The notes beneath the pieces were generated by a model that was not told where the DNA came from, searched no databases, and saw only the letters and a list, made by a program, of their open reading frames with translations. Source: Iris pallida (taxonomy: Eukaryota > Streptophyta > Magnoliopsida > Asparagales > Iridaceae). From it: DNA of 64,000 bases. The stretch is taken from the NCBI GenBank assembly GCA_029216955.1, contig JANAVB010033217.1:2690147-2754146 (forward strand). Direction: 5' to 3'. Position numbers and translations under genes: made by a program. Of the stretch, positions 56,920 to 64,000 are shown one piece after another (the first letter of the stretch is position 1; each line of letters begins with the position of its first letter).

Positions 56920-58526
56920 TGCCTTGCTCCAGGAAAGTACGGGTAAACAATGGAGCTAGATGTCCTCCTGTCCAATTTTAATAGGTACAAATTGGTTAAC
57001 AATTAATACTACTCTAGCTATTTTAGGTTGAAATAACATAATCTAATTATCCAGTACATTATGTATATTTAATATGAAGCTAACTTAGGGAAGCAACACT
57101 TAAAAATCTAGATCATATTTTATAGAATAATCTAGTTATATACCAATCATCTATTTAGAAAATATTCACAGAATGCTACTTAGCTATTTTAGACAATTTT
57201 TAAGAAAACAATTAAACTTTTCAATCTTACATATTCTACTCTATAATTATTTATAATGTACAATAATTATATTCTAAAAATAATGTAATAAACAGGTAGT
57301 TAAGTAAAGTATAATAAATACAACCAGAAAATAGTCTAACCATAGTCATTGTTGTTGGAAATATTAAACATAGGCTAGACTAGAAGTCTGCACTAAACTA
57401 TTATGTTCATGTTCCACACCAAAAGCATTTTCCATGCAACTCAGAAAATCAACCTGGCATCAACACTATGTTTCACACAAAACCTAGGCTCAATCCAACC
57501 CTCTTCAGTAAGAATTTACTCATCGAAAACCATTGCTAGTTTAGAAACACCAACACCCAACATTATAAGTAATACACACAAATAGCCATTCCTGTATAGT
57601 AGTACACAAGAAACCCATTCAATTAGAAGCCAACGACAAGTAGAATTTAAATTGCATTTGGCAACTCTGCTACAACCTTCCCATCTCCAGTGCTCGATTG
57701 GCTCAGGACACTCGACACTTCATAGGGACACAACTCGACACTCCACAGCTCAACTGAACACCAACACCCAACCCGCAGACACGAACGCATGGACACACCA
57801 ATGTCTGACACAAACAAAAGAAATCCGACATTCTAAGAAACAACTAAACTATGATTAAACTACACTAATCCGAGAAAGGAAATTACCTGAAATGAATTGA
57901 AGTTGAAACTGAATCTCCCCACAGGCTCGGAAACAACTAAACTATGATTAAACTAAACTATGATTAAACTACACTAATCCGACATTCCATCGAATAGATC
58001 CCGAGCATCAAAATCAAACAAAATTTTCAGACAAATTTGAATCTCTATGGCTGAAAAAAATAATCTAAAGAATATATAACACTAAATCACTCACACTTAA
58101 AATTGTCCAGTTGAGATCATTCAAAAAAAACCCGACCGATCTTATCGATCCTCACCTAGATCTTCCCATCGCAAACAAAAAAATATACATTCAACAATCA
58201 TGCGTACGGCATCAAGGTCAATAAATCGAAGAATCGACACTCACCAGATCAACAGATCAAGAAAGAATATCTTCTTCGAGAAGGGGATCGAGCAATTGGA
58301 ATGCTTCAGTTCTGAGTTCGAAACCAAAGAAGCAGGGGAAAGAATCAGAGACGAATAGATTTTAAAGTGAGCAGATGATTCTCGTAAACTGAGATACGCA
58401 CCACGTCACCATGCCGAGAGAGTTCGTCAGAGCTCTCAAATGGAGTCTCCACAGTCCAGCATTAGTGGAGAACCAGCACCATGGTCGCCAATCGCCAGAG
58501 ATCAGTCGCCGTCATCGCCGTCATCA

Positions 58527-58563
<37 letters not shown>

Positions 58564-58589
58564 CGTCGTCGTCGCCGTCGTCGTCGTCG

Positions 58590-58621
<32 letters not shown>

Positions 58622-59036
58622 GAGCTCAGGAAAGAGAGATCGAGCACTGGAATGAAGAGAAATGAGAACTCTCTATTCTCACAATTTCACATAAATATTA
58701 AAAGTGCAAATTTGCACTTTGCCCCTCCCGCTCAAGGCAGTTTGCATAATGGTCCTCCCGCAATAAGTCTTCATGCAAAGAGCCCCCCTTCATTTTCACT
58801 ATTTACAGGATCTGTTATAAATCAGTTAGAAATTTGTTTAAAATAAGAGGGGACCACTAAATTAGTTGTAACAAACTTTTGAATTTAAAATTCCTGCTCG
58901 CAAAAATTTCCCTCCAAAAAGTCCAATTATCATTATTCAAAATATTTACTAAAATTATAATTACTCCAATCAAAACTTATGATAAATATTAGAAACTTTA
59001 AATTCTCAAAAAAATAAATAGGGGAGTGGAGTTACA
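56920..59036 (-). repeat. LTR D, second part
   Basis: Continues the LTR broken by C: the joined sequence AGAAAAGTACT|TGCCTTGC mirrors the TACTCGCCTGTG segment of LTR C and of the array units. It is AT-rich to about 57640, then mixed. The GTC/CGT trinucleotide run at 58500-58622 lies in its leader-like part. It ends GGAGTGGAGTTACA at 59036, a TG...CA end on the minus strand. No protein-coding gene is supported. Confidence 0.6.
58500..58622. repeat. CGT/CGC trinucleotide microsatellite
   Basis: About 40 units of CGT with interspersed CGC and CAT. All frames through it give homopolymer-like translations (Val, Ser, Arg), so no gene is called. Confidence 0.95.
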
Positions 59037-59320
59037 GCGATGATAAGGAGCTGGCTTATAGTTCTTATTACGGGCCCGATTTGGGTTCCGAGGAATTAGC
59101 TGAACCAGGACAGAGGAACTAGGAGTCCTAGATGCACCCTTATATTTAGTTTCTTTCTTTAAAAGTTGTAGTAAATAAACCAATGTGATAATTGAATATT
59201 CCTGCTTGTCTTTATTTTATTTAGACTCTTAGTTGTACTTCCAAAATGTTTAATAAAATTTTATTCCGTTAGAGATTGTTGTTCCTGCGTTTTCTACTGA
59301 TTGACACAGCTTACTGCCGC
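59037..59320 (+). repeat. F LTR, probable continuation
   Basis: After the possible TSD GCGAT the sequence TTACGGGCCCGATTTGGG and GTTCCGAGGAATTAGCTG is of the type found in Tekay-like LTRs. It ends where the tandem array begins at 59321. It is assigned to F by position and style only. Confidence 0.45.
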
Positions 59321-61254
59321 TGTCACGACCCGCACCCGCTGTAAGGGCACGTGTGCGTAACAACGCCCAGCCCACACCGTAAAAACGGCGTAGAACGCTG
59401 TAGGTTTACTACTCTAACAACAGTTTATATAATATCAAAAATCTGTCGAGAATATGGTCAACTCCGAACGGAGGACAAGCAATGATAATATATGAGTAGT
59501 CAATCACAACTCTAAGATGATAAAGTAAATACTGAAAGATAAAGACAATACGACAATAAATATAACCTGTCAAGTCCAAACACAAAGAATATTCAAGTCT
59601 AAGTCCAAAGTCTCTAATACAAGCCAAAATAATAACAGTCCCAAGAGTGACTGGAGACAAGGTCCAGCACAAAAACCTACTCTATCTACAGGATAGGCGG
59701 TATCTCGCCCTGCGGTACTGCACCCTACGGATCTAGGGTATCTGTCTCTAAACCTACTACGTCCGGTGGGCCGTTGTAAGTGCAATAATAGTCCTCCTCT
59801 ACATCTGTAAACATTTTCAACATATCCGGTCAGGATGGAACGAGTACATATATCTCATAACAGATCTCAAGATAGAATAAAAGCCGTAAGACTGTAAATA
59901 GAACATATACAATGAAATCATGGAGTGTACATATATGTATCATGGCATGGTAAGCTGTAGATCTAGAGCTAGAACAGGAAAGTAGAACTGATTATGGTAT
60001 GTACACAAATCAGGGTAAGCCATCTATCCAATGTGTGTGAGTAGTAGTTTCAACTTGTGACCGGCTTGGGAACCTGTAAAGAACTGGCCTGGCTAGTCAT
60101 AAGTGCGGTATATGACTAACACTGTTCAAGAATGCAAGATGGATTTGATCACAGGCATACGCTACTACTCCCCCACCCCCAACTGGTAGAATGGATCCAA
60201 ACAGGACACATCACTGTACGGGATTCTATGAGAAGGGAGCAAGTCTTCTCTAGAATCAGTGACCACATATTGCGTAAGAGCTACAAGGAAGCTTGCACAA
60301 TACATCCCAAGCTAACAAGGAGTAACATCTCTCATCGAGATCCAGGAATACCAATCCGAGAGAACCATGTGTCAGGAATAAGTATATCTACACTAAGTAC
60401 ATGAATCATAACAGTTATCATAAATTAGAAAAAAGTTATCAGAGAATATACTCGCCTGTGATATAATATAATATGTTAACTGGATCCAATGCAGCGCCTC
60501 GGGGACCTATAGAGAACAAGACGTATCAATACTATGTTTAGGAAGTAAAGTCAAATCAAATTAAATCATATTATGTCATTCTAGGTCAAGACAAGTCTAG
60601 TTAGGTCAACCTTGGTCATAGGAGAACATTGGAAGTCAACCCATATCCGAGTCCATCTTGAACTCCGAAACCCATATCTTGGCCATAGGCCAATATCTTA
60701 ATTTACCCTTTTACTAAATTCGACTCACTCACAAACCATCTCTAATTTGATTTCCTACATTCCCTTCTCTTTCTCTTATTTCCTTCCCTTCTCCTTATTC
60801 TTAGTCTCCGTCTTCTTCTTCTTCTTATTCTCTTTCTCCTTATTCTTCTTCTTATTCTTCTTTTCCTTATTCTCCTTCTCCTTCTCCTTATTCTTTGTCT
60901 CATTCTCCTTATTCTCCGTCTTATTCTTCTTCTTATTCTTCTTCTCCTTCTTCTCCTTCTTCTTCTGCTTCTTCTCCTTCTCCTTCTTCTTATTCTCCAT
61001 CTCCTTCTCCTTATTCTCCGTCTTATTCATCTTCTTATTCTTCTTCTCCTTATTCTTCGTCTTATTCTTCTTCTTATTCTTCTTCTTCTTATTCTTATTC
61101 TCCGTCTTATTCTCCATCTCCTTCTCCTTATTCTCCGTCTCCTTCTCCTTATTCTCCGTCTTATTCTTCTTCTTATTCTTCTTCTCCTTATTCTCCTTCT
61201 CCGTCTTATTCTCCGTCTCCTTCTCCTTATTCTCCTTCTCCTTCTCCTTATATA

Positions 61255-61292
<38 letters not shown>

Positions 61293-61316
61293 CACACACA
61301 CACAGATATATATATA

Positions 61317-61358
<42 letters not shown>

Positions 61359-61383
61359 TATATATATATTCCTCTCTAAAAGG
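59321..61383 (-). repeat. Tandem array unit 1 (2063 bp), LTR-derived
   Basis: Begins TGTCACGACCCGCACCC, a Tekay-like LTR terminus in reverse orientation. It contains ACATATCCGGTCAGGATGG near 59820 and TATACTCGCCTGTG near 60448, as in LTRs C and D. It then has a CT-rich run (60757-61255), a GT run (61257-61289) and TA runs (to about 61370). It lacks the other LTR end and passes straight into unit 2. Confidence 0.85.
60757..61255. repeat. TTCTCCTTATTC-type pyrimidine microsatellite, unit 1
   Basis: About 500 bases of imperfect TTC/TCC/TTA repeats on one strand. Open frames in all three phases of both strands reflect lack of stop codons in the repeat and are not genes. The copy in unit 2 is 62821-63315. 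Confidence 0.95.
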
Positions 61384-63318
61384 TGTCACAACCCGCACCC
61401 GCTGTAAGGGCACGTGTGCGTAACAACGCCCAGCCCACACCGTAAAAACGGCGTAGAACGCTGTAGGTTTACTACTCTAACAACAGTTTATATAATATCA
61501 AAAATCTGTCGAGAATATGGTCAACTCCGAACGGAGGACAAGCAATGATAATATATGAGTAGTCAATCACAACTCTAAGATGATAAAGTAAATACTGAAA
61601 GATAAAGACAATACGACAATAAAATATAACCTGTCAAGTCCAAACACAAAGAATATTCAAGTCTAAGTCCAAAGTCTCTAATACAAGCCAAAAAAATAAC
61701 AGTCCCAAGAGTGACTGGAGACAAGGTCCAGCACAAAAACCTACTCTATCTACAGGATAGGCGGTATCTCGCCCTGCGGTACTGCACCCTACGGATCTAG
61801 GGTATCTGTCTCTAAACCTACTACGTCCGGTGGGCCGTTGTAAGTGCAATAATAGTCCTCCTCTACATCTGTAAACATTTTCAACATATCCGGTCAGGAT
61901 GGAACGAGTACATATATCTCATAACAGATCTCAAGATAGAATAAAAGCCGTAAGACTGTAAATAGAACATATACAATGAAATCATGGAGTGTACATATAT
62001 GTATCATGGCATGGTAAGCTGTAGATCTAGAGCTAGAACAGGAAAGTAGAACTGATTATGGTATGTACACAAATCAGGGTAAGCCATCTATCCAATGTGT
62101 GTGAGTAGTAGTTTCAACTTGTGACCGGCTTGGGAACCTGTAAAGAACTGGCCTGGCTAGTCATAAGTGCGGTATATGACTAACACTGTTCAAGAATGCA
62201 AGATGGATTTGATCACAGGCATACGCTACTACTCCCCCACCCCCAACTGGTAGAATGGATCCAAACAGGACACATCACTGTACGGGATTCTATGAGAAGG
62301 GAGCAAGTCTTCTCTAGAATCAGTGACCACATATTGCGTAAGAGCTACAAGGAAGCTTGCACAATACATCCCAAGCTAACAAGGAGTAACATCTCTCATC
62401 GAGATCCAGGAATACCAATCCGAGAGAACCATGTGTCAGGAATAAGTATATCTACACTAAGTACATGAATCATAACAGTTATCATAAATTAGAAAAAAGT
62501 TATCAGAGAATATACTCGCCTGTGATATAATATAATATGTTAACTGGATCCAATGCAGCGCCTCGGGGACCTATAGAGAACAAGACGTATCAATACTATG
62601 TTTAGGAAGTAAAGTCAAATCAAATTAAATCATATTATGTCATTCTAGGTCAAGACAAGTCTAGTTAGGTCAACCTTGGTCATAGGAGAACATTGGAAGT
62701 CAACCCATATCCGAGTCCATCTTGAACTCCGAAACCCATATCTTGGCCATAGGCCAATATCTTAATTTACCCTTTTACTAAATTCGACTCACTCACAAAC
62801 CATCTCTAATTTGATTTCCTACATTCCCTTCTCTTTCTCTTATTTCCTTCCCTTCTCCTTATTCTTAGTCTCCGTCTTCTTCTTCTTCTTATTCTCTTTC
62901 TCCTTATTCTTCTTCTTATTCTTCTTTTCCTTATTCTCCTTCTCCTTCTCCTTATTCTTTGTCTCATTCTCCTTATTCTCCGTCTTATTCTTCTTCTTAT
63001 TCTTCTTCTCCTTCTTCTCCTTCTTCTTCTGCTTCTTCTCCTTCTCCTTCTTCTTATTCTCCATCTCCTTCTCCTTATTCTCCGTCTTATTCATCTTCTT
63101 ATTCTTCTTCTCCTTATTCTTCGTCTTATTCTTCTTCTTATTCTTCTTCTTCTTATTCTTATTCTCCGTCTTATTCTCCATCTCCTTCTCCTTATTCTCC
63201 GTCTCCTTCTCCTTATTCTCCGTCTTATTCTTCTTCTTATTCTTCTTCTCCTTATTCTCCTTCTCCGTCTTATTCTCCGTCTCCTTCTCCTTATTCTCCT
63301 TCTCCTTCTCCTTATATA

Positions 63319-63358
<40 letters not shown>

Positions 63359-63382
63359 CACACACACACAGATATATATATA

Positions 63383-63444
<62 letters not shown>

Positions 63445-63470
63445 TATATATATATTCCTCTCTAAAAAGG
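61384..63470 (-). repeat. Tandem array unit 2 (2087 bp)
   Basis: Nearly identical to unit 1. I see a C to A/G change in the first ten bases (TGTCACAACC), one extra A near 61626, an AAT/AAA difference near 61692, and longer GT and TA runs that account for the extra 24 bases. Confidence 0.9.
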
Positions 63471-64000
63471 TGTCACAACCCGCACCCGCTGTAAGGGCAC
63501 GTGTGCGTAACAACGCCCAGCCCACACCGTAAAAACGGCGTAGAACGCTGTAGGTTTACTACTCTAACAACAGTTTACATAATATCAAAAACCTGTCGAG
63601 AATATGGTCAACTCCGAATGGAGGACAAGCAATGATAATATATGAGTACTCAATCACAACTCTAAGATGATAAAGTAAATACTGAAAGATAAAGACAACA
63701 CGACAATAAAATATAACCTGTCAAGTCCAAACACAAAGAATATACAAGTCTAAGTCCAAAGTCTCTAATACAAGCCAAAATAATAACAGTCCCAAGAGTG
63801 ACTGGAGACAAGGTCCAGCACAAAAACCTACTCTATCTACAGGATAGGCGGTATCTCGCCCTGCGGTACTGCACCCTGCGGATCTAGGGTATCTGTCTCT
63901 AAACCTACTACGTCCGGTGGGCCATAATAAGTGCAATAATAGTCCTCCTCTGCATCTGTAAACATTTTTAACATATCCGGTCAGGATAGAACGAGTACAT
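63471..64000 (-). repeat. Tandem array unit 3, cut by the window end
   Basis: Begins TGTCACAACCCGCACCC and follows unit 2 over 530 bases with more differences than units 1 and 2 show to each other (for example at 63578, 63592, 63618, 63648, 63698). Confidence 0.88.

Noticed and set aside
58411..58846. Poly-Arg, poly-Ser and poly-Val open frames
   Set aside because: A CGT trinucleotide run read in different frames. No gene structure around it.
60747..61440. Long Phe/Ser/Lys/Glu-rich open frames, also at 62811-63494
   Set aside because: The pyrimidine microsatellite lacks stop codons in most frames. All frames are equally open, so none is a gene.

Overview
The window is a plant (angiosperm-type) heterochromatic repeat block with no recognisable host gene. 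Almost every base belongs to Ty3/gypsy LTR retrotransposons of two lineages: chromodomain-bearing Tekay/Del-like chromoviruses, and Tat-like elements with a second RNase H. There is also one hAT DNA transposon, one small Mutator-like MITE and a tandem array derived from an LTR. The plant assignment rests on these lineages, on plant-type LTR structure and on a plant mobile domain gene. The species cannot be told from the sequence.

Left part (1-15133). An 11.46-kb Tekay-like element (here G) lies at 132-11595 on the plus strand, with two exactly 3134-bp LTRs and one gag-pol frame carrying three in-frame stops. Bases 1-131 are the 3' internal end of a second G copy, so the left LTR is shared in a tandem array. 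G abuts the 3' part of a hAT transposon (11596-14343). An unassigned stretch follows (14344-15133).

Nested stack (15134-59320). A degraded Tekay-like element F (LTR start 15950) contains a probable solo LTR, D (18009-59036). D contains a non-coding large LTR element C on the minus strand (18882-56914, TSD GTACT). Two Tat-like elements sit inside C, 93 bp apart. Element A (25453-38876, plus, TSD ATTAT) encodes gag-protease but no reverse transcriptase, and carries a long antisense gene with a plant mobile domain. Element B (38975-52543, minus, TSD ATTGG) has a complete gag-PR-RT-RNaseH-aRNaseH-IN frame broken only by 11 in-frame stops. A and B share primer-binding site, polypurine tract, gag architecture and an antisense transcription unit whose product starts MAPKK. 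They therefore look like a non-autonomous/autonomous pair.

Right part (59321-64000). Three head-to-tail units of about 2.06-2.09 kb, each starting at an LTR terminus (TGTCAC), form a satellite-like array; the last unit runs off the window.

The most unusual signals are: a row of six stem-loops in A (32247-32578) with a conserved loop and different but self-complementary stems; a comparable row in B at the same place; short family-specific motifs multiplied in the LTRs of G, C, D, A and B, and in A and B also inside gag coding sequence and 3' non-coding DNA; and a gag start codon that overlaps the tRNA primer-binding site.
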